Shown here: one piece after another, positions 1 through 5,581 of the stretch
Layout: the number at the start of each line of letters is the position of its first letter
Numbering within the stretch: position 1 is the first letter of the stretch
Source of the DNA: JAQBGV01 sp032128395
Lineage (GTDB): Bacteria; Planctomycetota; UBA8108; UBA1146
Assembly (NCBI GenBank): GCA_032128395.1
Contig: JAQBGV010000093.1
Coordinates: 1-8,947, forward strand
Direction of reading: 5' to 3'
Length of the DNA stretch: 8,947 nucleotides
Notes under the pieces: generated by a model
The model's input: the letters and a program-made list of their open reading frames with translations, nothing else
What the model was told of the DNA's origin: nothing
Database searches by the model: none
Made by a program: the position numbers and the translations under genes

Positions 1-91
1 CCGGCGGCCCCCCCCCCGCTGGCCAAAGGTAAGTGAGTCAGGAAGAAGAGAAAGAGCCGCGGAAACGTCTTGACCCAGAAACTCTCATAGA

Positions 92-126
92 AGGCATCAC
101 CTTCGGCGAGCCAGTCCCAGCATCCG
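92..126 (-). repeat. Partial, inverted copy of the 133-bp right-edge repeat
   Basis: Read on the minus strand, 119 down to 92 is identical over 28 bases to 8634-8661 in the tandem array at the right edge. It is preceded by CGGATG (126-121), which also precedes the core in the array, although three bases of the array spacing are missing here. Homology stops abruptly after the shared ...GATGCCT. The inner hairpin (GGC-TCGCC paired with GGTGA-T-GCC) is kept, but the outer GGGAC/GTCCC arms are lost because GTCCC is replaced. It lies about 128 nt beyond the stop of the minus-strand gene ending at 254, in that gene's sense. It is a degenerate or truncated member of an interspersed family. Confidence 0.85.
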
Positions 127-190
127 ATTACCCGACTTCGATGGCTTCGAGGAGGTGCCGGATGCAAGAATGTGAGAAGGCCAGTGGGCG

Positions 191-211
191 CTGGCGAGAG
201 CGGATCGCCGG
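191..211 (-). terminator. Weak hairpin downstream of the TPR lipoprotein gene
   Basis: CTGGCGA (191-197) pairs with TCGCCGG (205-211), with one T-G wobble and a 7-nt loop. It lies 43 nt past the stop of the minus-strand gene ending at 254. No T tract follows on the minus strand, so it is only a candidate termination or mRNA-stabilising hairpin. An overlapping CCAG/CTGG pairing (181-194) competes with it. Confidence 0.2.
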
Positions 212-253
212 TCGACGAGGAGACAACGCCAAGAAGTGGGCGGTCATTGCAGC

Positions 254-1840
254 TCACCGAAGGCTGGTCACTCTCAGGAAGTCGGGATCCTGGTGCAGCC
301 ACGCGAAGTTGATGTCGCTGCGCGCCTCCCACATCTCCTTCTCGCGAATTCGATCGTTCGACTCGTAGTTCCAGAAGTGCCGCTCGAGCAGACCGAGCGC
401 CCGCTCCTTCTCCCCGAGTGTCGAGTGGATGCAAGCGAGGTTGTAGCTCATCGAGGCTTCGAACGAAGTGGAGTCGATCAATGCGAGCGCCCCATCTCGG
501 TCTCCCTCGATCGTCCGGTAGACCGCCTCGAAGATGCGGGTGTAGGGATCGGATGGGTCGAGTTCGAATGCCTTGCGAGCGTAACCGCGCGCCTTCTCTC
601 GTTCGTTCTCGGAGTTCCAGTAGACCGCGAGATTGCGATAGGCGAGCTGGGTCGGAAGCACTTCGATCGACTGCTCCATGATCGTGACCCCCTTCTTGAA
701 CTCCCCGTCGTGGATCGTCATTTTCCCGATCCCGTGGAGCGCGATCGCCCGCGAGTAGGAGTCGGCTCCCCAGTCGGCAACGATCGCTTCGAAGTGTTGC
801 CGCGCGAGGTTCCAGTCACCGGTGTGATGGCGATGGAACTCTCCGAGGTAGCGGTGGACGACCGCGTCTTCGGAGTCGAGGGCCAGGGCTGCTTCGTAGT
901 GACGTTTCGCGAAGTCGTAGAGGTGCTGCGCCTCGGCGCGTGACCCTTCCTTCAGCTCGCGCTGCGTCGCCATCCAGCGATCCCAAGTCTCGGCGGGGAC
1001 CCGGGGAAGCTCGATCGAATCGGCGAATGCGGTCCAGACGGCGAGCGCGGCGCTCCGATCGCGGTAGGCGGCCGGAACTGCGACGTGTTCTCCACCCAGA
1101 TCGGCGATCGCGGCCTCGGCTTCGGTCTCGACTTCGCACCCGCGGAATTCGCGCGCGATCTTGCGCAGTTCCTTCTCGTCCTTCCCCTCGACCGCGGTCG
1201 CGATGCGTTCCCGTCCGGCCGTGAGCACCTTCGCGAGAAGTTCGTCGGCGCGCTTGCGCTCATCGATCCCCAGAAGGACGAGCAACGGTTCGAGTTGCCC
1301 GATCGCCTTCTTCCAGTCTTCCTTCTCGACGGATTTCTCGGCCCGTTCGACTTTCGTCGCGGCTTCCTTGCGCAGCTTCTCGACGAAGCCGTTCGCCCCC
1401 TTGACTGCCGCGAGGATCTTGTCCGCAGGAACCCGCGCGCTCTCCTCCTTCGCCGAGAACACCCGGATCCGGTTCCCGTACCAGTCGGTCACGATGATGT
1501 GGTGCCCTGCCGCGGGAATCTCGTAGTTGGTTCGGAGCTTGTCGGCGTCTACCTTCCTGAGCTTCACCATCGGCGACTCGACCGACTCCTCGGCGATCGG
1601 CTTCGACTTGAAGACTCCGTGCTCCGCCCCGTCATCCCCGGGACGGAAGTAGAGAAGCACGCCGGTCTTCTTCTCCGTCGCCTGGGAGAGGGCCGCCAGC
1701 CACTCGGTCCAGGTCGTCTGGTAGGCGTTCATGCTCCCGCCCCCACCGCCGCCACCACCACCGCACGTGGCGAGTACGCCACGACCGACCAGGGTGAGCA
1801 CGACGACGATGCCGAGAAGACGTGCAGACTTGCCGAACAT
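254..1840 (-). CDS. Exported/lipoprotein-like protein with CXXC-less thioredoxin fold and C-terminal TPRs
   Basis: This is a 528-aa protein. The ATG at 1838-1840 is chosen because GGAGGGAG lies 5-6 nt upstream and a hydrophobic signal segment (residues 8-24) follows directly. Cys26 sits in LATC, a near-lipobox with Thr rather than Gly/Ala/Ser at -1, so lipidation is plausible but not certain. Nine glycines (27-35) then form a flexible tether. Residues about 40-150 look thioredoxin-like (W..AL..A...TGVLLYFRPG, then KVDAD, then IIVTDWYGNRIRVF). No CXXC is present and the usual cis-Pro region reads AAGHH, so redox activity is unlikely. Residues 150-245 are charged and helical. TPR-like helices run through about 301-345 and 395-480 (for example AKRHYEAALALDSEDAVVHRYLGEF and EKARGYARKAFELDPSDPYTRIFEA). 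The likely role is a periplasmic or membrane-tethered scaffold; the partner is unknown. It is transcribed divergently from the gene at 2003. Confidence 0.85.
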   Translation of the reverse strand: MFGKSARLLGIVVVLTLVGRGVLATCGGGGGGGGGSMNAYQTTWTEWLAALSQATEKKTGVLLYFRPGDDGAEHGVFKSKPIAEESVESPMVKLRKVDADKLRTNYEIPAAGHHIIVTDWYGNRIRVFSAKEESARVPADKILAAVKGANGFVEKLRKEAATKVERAEKSVEKEDWKKAIGQLEPLLVLLGIDERKRADELLAKVLTAGRERIATAVEGKDEKELRKIAREFRGCEVETEAEAAIADLGGEHVAVPAAYRDRSAALAVWTAFADSIELPRVPAETWDRWMATQRELKEGSRAEAQHLYDFAKRHYEAALALDSEDAVVHRYLGEFHRHHTGDWNLARQHFEAIVADWGADSYSRAIALHGIGKMTIHDGEFKKGVTIMEQSIEVLPTQLAYRNLAVYWNSENEREKARGYARKAFELDPSDPYTRIFEAVYRTIEGDRDGALALIDSTSFEASMSYNLACIHSTLGEKERALGLLERHFWNYESNDRIREKEMWEARSDINFAWLHQDPDFLRVTSLR

Positions 1841-1929
1841 GGGGTCTCCCTCCGAGATAGGCCCTGTCGCGCCCCGGGTCGGGTCGCGAGTTCCCCGGTC
1901 CGAGCTACGAGCCAAATCGAACGCTGTTG

Positions 1930-1957
1930 GAGCCGGGGGGTTGCTTCCCCCGGGCTC
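1930..1957. promoter_or_regulatory. Strong GC hairpin in the divergent intergenic region
   Basis: GAGCC-G-GGGGG (1930-1940) pairs with CCCCC-G-GGCTC (1947-1957). That gives ten GC-rich pairs, one G-G mismatch and the loop TTGCTT. It is centred in the 162-bp spacer between the divergent starts at 1840 and 2003, about 90 nt from the minus start and 45 nt from the plus start. It could be an operator-like dyad, a leader hairpin on either transcript or a boundary element. It has no T tract on either strand, so it is not a standard intrinsic terminator. A TTGACA hexamer occurs on the minus strand at 1980-1975, but there is no matching -10 at 16-18 nt. Confidence 0.5.
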
Positions 1958-2002
1958 GGAGCTGCATCGTGCACTGTCAAAGCGGCCAGAGGGAGGGCTT
2001 CG

Positions 2003-3013
2003 ATGCGAAGAGTTGCCTGGATGATCGCCCTGTCGCTCCTCGCGGCGGGGATCTGGGCCGGGATCGGTCCGGCCCCCGCGTTCGAGCTCGCGCGCCCGCC
2101 GCAGGAGTTCTGGGGGCATTGGGGGGACGGCCGAGCCGAACTCTCGGGGTTCGAATTGAGCTACCCCAGGTATGGCGCGGTGCGCCGAGGGACGGCAGTC
2201 ACCATCTTCGTCACCGAGGACTTCGCCCACTCGGTGCGGGTGAAGAGCGAAAATCCGGCGCGGGAGCACGGAGACATCTACCCGGTGATGAAATTGAACT
2301 GGATCCAGGACTTTTCGACGGGGATCTACGACTACAACCTGATGACGAGCGTCTTTTCCCCCCTCCGCGAGGTTGCGGATCTCCCCCCCCGCACACCGAC
2401 GAAGATCTCGTTCGGATCACAAGAGTGGTGCGGACAGGTCTATTCCCAGCTCAAATTCGAGAGAGACCGGGTACGGCTCACCTCGCACAGCTACTTCGAT
2501 GGAGAGGCCGATCGCGATGATCGCCTCGAGGTCCAGCCGGGTGGGCTCGTCGAGGACGCGATCCTCTTGTGGGCGCGCGGTCTGAGCGGGCCGCAGCTCG
2601 CACGGGGGGAAACGCGCTCGTTCCCGCTCCTCCCATCCCTCGAGCGAAGTCGACTCCAGCACTTCGCGATCGGGTGGACCGCGGCGGCTGGGTCGCGATC
2701 CGAGGCGGCGAGGGTGGTCGAGGTCCCCGCCGGCACGTTCGAGGTGGAGACCTACACTCTCGCGATCGACGAGGGGGAGGTCGAGAAGACTTTTCCGCCG
2801 GGGCGAGGGGCGGGGACGATCGCGGCGTATTCTTGGACCATCGACGTGGAGTCGAGCGAACCGCACCGCATCGTTCGATGGGCGAGGAGTGATGGCCTCG
2901 AGGCACGCCTCGTCGCGAGCGAACGACTCGCGTACTGGAAATTGAACGGTCCCGGGGCGGAGGCCGAACTCGAGAAGCTCGGCCTCAAACCCCGGCCACC
3001 GCAGACGCCGTAG
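2003..3013 (+). CDS. Conserved-looking exported protein of unknown function
   Basis: This is a 336-aa protein. The start at 2003 is supported by AGAGGGAGGG at 1988-1997 and an immediate signal peptide (MRRVAWMIALSLLAAGIWAG, cleavage likely near residues 26-28). There is no lipobox. The mature part begins ARPPQEFWGHWGDGRAE and has motifs that look selected: PRYG (55-58), AVTIFVTEDF (65-74), YPVMKLNWIQDFSTGIYDYN (93-112) and QEWCGQVYSQL (140-150). The C-terminal half (about 235-312) contains VEVPAGTFEVET and alternating beta-strand patterns reminiscent of DUF3108-type lipocalin-like sheets; that comparison is inference. I recognise no catalytic motif and assign no function. Its 3' end converges on the gene at 3021-3803 with 7 bp between stops, so no dedicated intergenic terminator fits there. 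Confidence 0.87.
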   Translation: MRRVAWMIALSLLAAGIWAGIGPAPAFELARPPQEFWGHWGDGRAELSGFELSYPRYGAVRRGTAVTIFVTEDFAHSVRVKSENPAREHGDIYPVMKLNWIQDFSTGIYDYNLMTSVFSPLREVADLPPRTPTKISFGSQEWCGQVYSQLKFERDRVRLTSHSYFDGEADRDDRLEVQPGGLVEDAILLWARGLSGPQLARGETRSFPLLPSLERSRLQHFAIGWTAAAGSRSEAARVVEVPAGTFEVETYTLAIDEGEVEKTFPPGRGAGTIAAYSWTIDVESSEPHRIVRWARSDGLEARLVASERLAYWKLNGPGAEAELEKLGLKPRPPQTP

Positions 3014-3020
3014 GGGTGGA

Positions 3021-3803
3021 CTAGGGTCGCTTGCCCGGGCCGCCGAAGTTCGTCGTGATGCCGAACAGGATCTGAAAATCCGGGGCATCGCGGCTGAGTC
3101 CCACTGCGACGCCGCCATCGAGGGCGATCCCCTCGCGGAGGGGGTAGGTCACGCCCGCACTCAGGATCACCTGCTCGTCGTCCTGCTCGGGGGTGAAGAT
3201 CCCCGCGAGCTCCCCGTACGCCCCGAGACTCTCCGCGAGCGGCATGTTGGCCGCGAACGCGATGCCGTGCTGGATGTCGGGGCCGCCTCCACCCGGATCG
3301 CCGAGGATGCCGAGCTGGTAGTAGCTCGTCAGCCAGAGCTTGTCGATCGGGTAGTCGAGGATCCCCGCCACGAAGAAATCGAGCTCGCCGTTCCCCAGTC
3401 CCTGGTGAGTGCTCGCAGTCGGGATCTTCGTCTTGAGCTGGTAGGCGATCGAGGGTTCTTCGGGACCGACGTCGATGATGCGCTCCCGCACCCCGATGAA
3501 AAGGTCGCCGATCCCATCGCCGTCGTCCCCCGGCCGCTCGAGCCACTGATAGGGCGCCATCGAGATGAAGAGTTCGGAGTTCTCGCTCACCCCGTACTTG
3601 AGCGTCACCGGCGAATCGAAGAAGTCTCCTGGGTCGAGCGCGACGCCCGCCTCGACCTCGGTCGTCCCGGCGGTCGTCGTCGCGGTGTTGCTCGAAAAGG
3701 TCGGCCGTTGCGGCGTCGGCCTCCCCGGAGGACCCGAGCACCCAGCGATCACCACCGAGAGGGCGAGACCCAGCAGGACTCGACTGAACCGCAAGCTTCG
3801 CAT
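3021..3803 (-). CDS. Putative outer-membrane beta-barrel lipoprotein, MetA-like 'transporter' family
   Basis: This is a 260-aa protein. Two in-frame ATGs exist, at 3815 and 3803. I chose 3803 because GGAG lies 6 nt upstream of it and the product then starts with a textbook lipoprotein signal (MRSLRFSRVL, hydrophobic core, lipobox IAGC with Cys22). A Ser/Thr/Pro-rich linker (23-48) follows, then alternating beta strands. These include a polar-turn pattern (PVTLKYGVSENSELFISMAP), IAYQLKTKIPTA (119-130), GLGNGELDFFVAGILDY and a closing FQILFGITTNFG. The order 'linear response to sample, PxxAYQLKxKIPT, GLGxGxxD' resembles the phenol-degradation MetA-like / transporter domain (PF13557) family of small outer-membrane barrels; membership is inferred by eye. 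The lipid anchor is unusual for a plain barrel. Substrate is unknown. Confidence 0.8.
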   Translation of the reverse strand: MRSLRFSRVLLGLALSVVIAGCSGPPGRPTPQRPTFSSNTATTTAGTTEVEAGVALDPGDFFDSPVTLKYGVSENSELFISMAPYQWLERPGDDGDGIGDLFIGVRERIIDVGPEEPSIAYQLKTKIPTASTHQGLGNGELDFFVAGILDYPIDKLWLTSYYQLGILGDPGGGGPDIQHGIAFAANMPLAESLGAYGELAGIFTPEQDDEQVILSAGVTYPLREGIALDGGVAVGLSRDAPDFQILFGITTNFGGPGKRP

Positions 3804-3976
3804 CGACTGCTCCATTTCCCGATGGGCCCCAGGGGCGTGACGAGGGGTCAGAGTAGCCCCCCCGTTTCCGCCTGACGAGACCTCCGAGAGAGGTCGGCTA
3901 GATTCTCGGGTCGGAGATCGGCGGAACGGTCTCTCTCTCCCTAGCCTGCCACAGCCGCTAAAGATCCAGAGGAGGG

Positions 3977-4017
3977 GACCGAACCGCGCCAAGGACGGTC
4001 CGTGTGTCGCGTCGGTC
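3977..4017. repeat. Ten-pair inverted repeat with 2-nt bulge
   Basis: GACCGA (3977-3982) plus CGCG (3985-3988) pair with CGCG (4008-4011) plus TCGGTC (4012-4017). AC (3983-3984) is bulged. The 19-nt interior contains a smaller GGAC/GTCC pairing (GGACGGTCC). It is the longest stem in the gene-free region and could be part of a plus-strand RNA ending at the terminator-like site at 4125. Confidence 0.45.
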
Positions 4018-4036
4018 TCATTCATGAGCCCAGATT

Positions 4037-4062
4037 GCAACTCCGGCCTTGGTCCGAGTTGC
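4037..4062. repeat. Seven-bp perfect inverted repeat
   Basis: GCAACTC (4037-4043) pairs with GAGTTGC (4056-4062) around a 12-nt interior that can add a few further pairs (GG with TC and C with G near its centre). It is followed at once by GCCC-ATTCC-GGGC (4064-4076). I checked whether this was a tRNA T-arm and acceptor; there is no TTCRA loop and no matching 5' acceptor strand. Confidence 0.4.
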
Positions 4063-4099
4063 CGCCCATTCCGGGCACTTCAGCCACGCCCTGGGGGGG

Positions 4100-4125
4100 A
4101 AGCCCATCCGCCCCGGGGCTTTTTT
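4100..4125 (+). terminator. Plus-strand intrinsic-terminator-like element without an upstream gene
   Basis: AAGCCC (4100-4105) pairs with GGGCTT (4116-4121) around a 10-nt GC-rich loop and runs straight into a six-T tract (4120-4125), then CTT. This is the only hairpin in the window with a good T run. The plus strand upstream has no coding gene back to 3013, since 3021-3803 is on the other strand. The site may therefore end a noncoding RNA, or block readthrough from the 2003-3013 gene across the antisense gene. Confidence 0.5.
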
Positions 4126-4128
4126 CTT

Positions 4129-4153
4129 GAGGGAGCTTTCGCTAAGCCCCCTC
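4129..4153. repeat. Hairpin directly after the terminator-like site
   Basis: GAGGG-A-GCTT (4129-4138) pairs with AAGC-C-CCCTC (4144-4153). That is nine pairs with one A-C mismatch and the loop TCGCT. It starts four nt after the T tract of the 4100-4125 element. Neither strand has a T run after it, so it is not a second standard terminator. Confidence 0.45.
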
Positions 4154-4298
4154 TCGCTCGCGGCAGAGCCGCTCCCGATTCACCCACAAACGCCTCGCCT
4201 TCGGCTCGGGGGGGGCTCCGCGATTTGCGCTCTTGTTCACTTACGATCGCTCGCCGCTGGCTCGTTGGTCGGCGGCCGCGGTTCACGTTCACCCGCTT

Positions 4299-4316
4299 GC
4301 CCGGTTCAGGCCGGGC
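4299..4316 (-). terminator. Candidate galK terminator hairpin
   Basis: GCCCGG (4299-4304) pairs perfectly with CCGGGC (4311-4316), with a 6-nt loop. On the minus strand it begins 6 nt after the galK stop. Position fits an end-of-transcript hairpin, but no U tract follows, so Rho-independent function is uncertain. Confidence 0.4.
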
Positions 4317-4322
4317 GACTTC

Positions 4323-5486
4323 TCAGTGGCCCCTCTCGGGGGCTCCGAGGGGTCGTCGGGTCGGGACCAGCAGCTCCGCACCGTCCACGGGTCTGACGAT
4401 CGAGACGTTGCAGCCGGCGCCGAGTCGCGCGCTCAGCTGCGATCCGACCTCCGCGACGAATCGATCGGCGTCCGCGGCGGCGATCGCGGCGACAGCGCAC
4501 CCGCCGAAGCCGGCCCCGGTCAGACGAGCTCCGAAGGCGGCCGGGTGGGCGCCGGCGATCTCGACCGCTGCGTCGAGCGCCGAGTTCGAGACCTCGTAGT
4601 GACCGCGGAGGCTCTCGTGACTCGCACCGAGAAGCTCACCGAATCGGGGGAGATCCCCGGCGGCGAGGGCTGCGACCGCTTCCTTGACACGGGCGATCTC
4701 GGAGACGACGTGCCGGGCGCGGTCCCCGAGCGGAGCGGGAAGCTGGGAACACTCCGTCCAGGTGGCTTCGCGCAGGTCGGCCCGTCCGAGCGCACGGGCG
4801 GCAGCCTCGCTCTCGCGTCGTCGTTCGACGTAGCGGCCTTCGTCGAGGCTCCGCCGCGTCCCGCTATCGATGAGTGCGATCGCGAGGGAGTTCGGGAGCG
4901 GGACCGGGATGGCGATTCCGGTCGCGGTGTCGATCGAGAGCGCACAGCCGGCACGCCCGCCGAGTACGGCGAGAGGGTCCATCGTCCCGCACGGTACCCC
5001 GAAGGCGGCGCGCTCGATCTCGGGGACGAGTGCGGCGAGGGCATCGCCTCCGAGACGGGACCCCGAGACCTCGACCAGCGCTGCGACCGCTGCGATGATC
5101 CAGGCCGCGCTCGACGAGAGTCCCGCCCCGATCGGGAGGTCGCCACAAACGGTCAGCGCGATCCCCGTCGGGGTGATTCCCTCCCGGCGAAGGGCCGCGG
5201 CCGCCAGGGGGAGCACCGAGGCCCAGACCGGGAGCCCCGATCGGTCTCCCAGCAGGCCCTCGGCGCACTCACCGAGGAGCGCGGAGTGGGCGACGATCCG
5301 GTTCCCCTCGAGAGGACTCGCGGCGACCACGAGTGCGCGGTCGATCGCCATCGGTAGCACCGGACCACGATGGTAGTCGACATGCTCGCCGATCAAGTTC
5401 ACCCGGCCGGGGGCGCGGATGACCACCGTCGGGTCGTCGCCGGTGGAAGCGCGATGGAGGTCGATCGCCGACTTCAGGTCGGACAT
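4323..5486 (-). CDS. galK: Galactokinase
   Basis: This 387-aa cytoplasmic GHMP-family kinase phosphorylates D-galactose to galactose-1-phosphate with ATP, the entry step of the Leloir pathway. The start at 5486 is preceded by GGGAGGG with a 7-nt spacer. Length matches bacterial GalK (about 380-390 aa). All three family motifs are present: APGRVNLIGEHVDY at 25-38 (Arg28, with sugar-binding Glu34, His35 and Asp37), PIGAGLSSSA at 119-128 (ATP phosphate loop), and LTGAGFGGCA at 322-331. The catalytic-base Asp lies in CGTMDP (Asp170), and SGTRRSLDEGRYVERRRES (from 208) is the usual galactokinase segment with the sugar-contacting Tyr219. No galT, galE, transporter or regulator is adjacent, so it appears to stand alone. 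It is divergent from the lipoprotein gene at 5582, and a hairpin follows its stop. Confidence 0.95.
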   Translation of the reverse strand: MSDLKSAIDLHRASTGDDPTVVIRAPGRVNLIGEHVDYHRGPVLPMAIDRALVVAASPLEGNRIVAHSALLGECAEGLLGDRSGLPVWASVLPLAAAALRREGITPTGIALTVCGDLPIGAGLSSSAAWIIAAVAALVEVSGSRLGGDALAALVPEIERAAFGVPCGTMDPLAVLGGRAGCALSIDTATGIAIPVPLPNSLAIALIDSGTRRSLDEGRYVERRRESEAAARALGRADLREATWTECSQLPAPLGDRARHVVSEIARVKEAVAALAAGDLPRFGELLGASHESLRGHYEVSNSALDAAVEIAGAHPAAFGARLTGAGFGGCAVAAIAAADADRFVAEVGSQLSARLGAGCNVSIVRPVDGAELLVPTRRPLGAPERGH

Positions 5487-5513
5487 GCGGCGTCCCTCCC
5501 ACTCTGCGAAGCA

Positions 5514-5542
5514 TGGACCCTCTCGTCTCGCCCGCCTACGAT
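5514..5542 (+). promoter_or_regulatory. Weak sigma70-like promoter candidate for the 5582 gene
   Basis: TGGACC (5514-5519, 4 of 6 to TTGACA) and TACGAT (5537-5542, 4 of 6 to TATAAT) are separated by exactly 17 bp in the 95-bp divergent spacer between galK and the 5582 gene. The match is modest and consensus promoters may differ in this lineage. I see no comparable pair for galK on the other strand. Confidence 0.2.
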
Positions 5543-5581
5543 GCCACTTTCCACCCCGGAACACCTCCACGGAGAGAAGCC

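Larger units (their letters stand above)
3804..4322. other. 519-bp gene-free region dense in inverted repeats
   Basis: No ORF here has both a ribosome binding site and gene-like codon use. The minus-strand portion next to 3803 must contain the leader and promoter of the beta-barrel gene, but I see no clear -35/-10 pair. At least seven inverted repeats fall within 3879-4316: GACCTC-5-GAGGTC (3879-3895), GAT(T)CTC-6-GAGATC (3901-3919), and those listed separately at 3977-4017, 4037-4062, 4100-4121, 4129-4153 and 4299-4316. A doubled hexamer GTTCACGTTCAC (4281-4292) is a minimal tandem repeat. No tRNA, rRNA, tmRNA, SRP or RNase P signature was recognised. Confidence 0.7.

Noticed and set aside
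252..263. 12-base match (GCTCACCGAAGG) between the TPR gene stop region and repeat unit 2
   Set aside because: It is short, in high-GC sequence, has no flanking similarity, and lies partly in coding sequence; chance is adequate.
33..368. A 111-codon GTG-started plus-strand ORF with a protein-like beginning (MSQEEEKEPRKRLDPETL)
   Set aside because: G/C at third positions is clearly lower than in the real genes. It includes the repeat core (giving GITFGEPVP), overlaps the 3' end of the TPR gene antisense by 115 bp, and has only a poorly spaced AAAGG upstream. It might be a decayed remnant, but I cannot support it as a gene.
1841..2269. N-terminal extension of the TPR gene upstream to 2269
   Set aside because: The extension is antisense to the 2003 gene, crosses the GC hairpin, and would bury the signal peptide. 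The ATG at 1840 has a good ribosome binding site.
3804..4040. N-terminal extension of the beta-barrel gene up to 4040
   Set aside because: It would precede a clear lipoprotein signal with 79 low-complexity residues. The ATG at 3803 has GGAG at proper spacing.
4037..4076. tRNA-like look of the sequence around GGTCCGAGTTGCC...GGGCA
   Set aside because: No TTCRA T-loop, no anticodon arm and no matching acceptor strand could be assembled on either strand.
4233..5357. Long plus-strand ORF opposite galK (374 codons)
   Set aside because: It is a high-GC antisense shadow. galK has all family motifs, and the shadow translation is Arg/Gly/Asp-rich with no recognisable domain.
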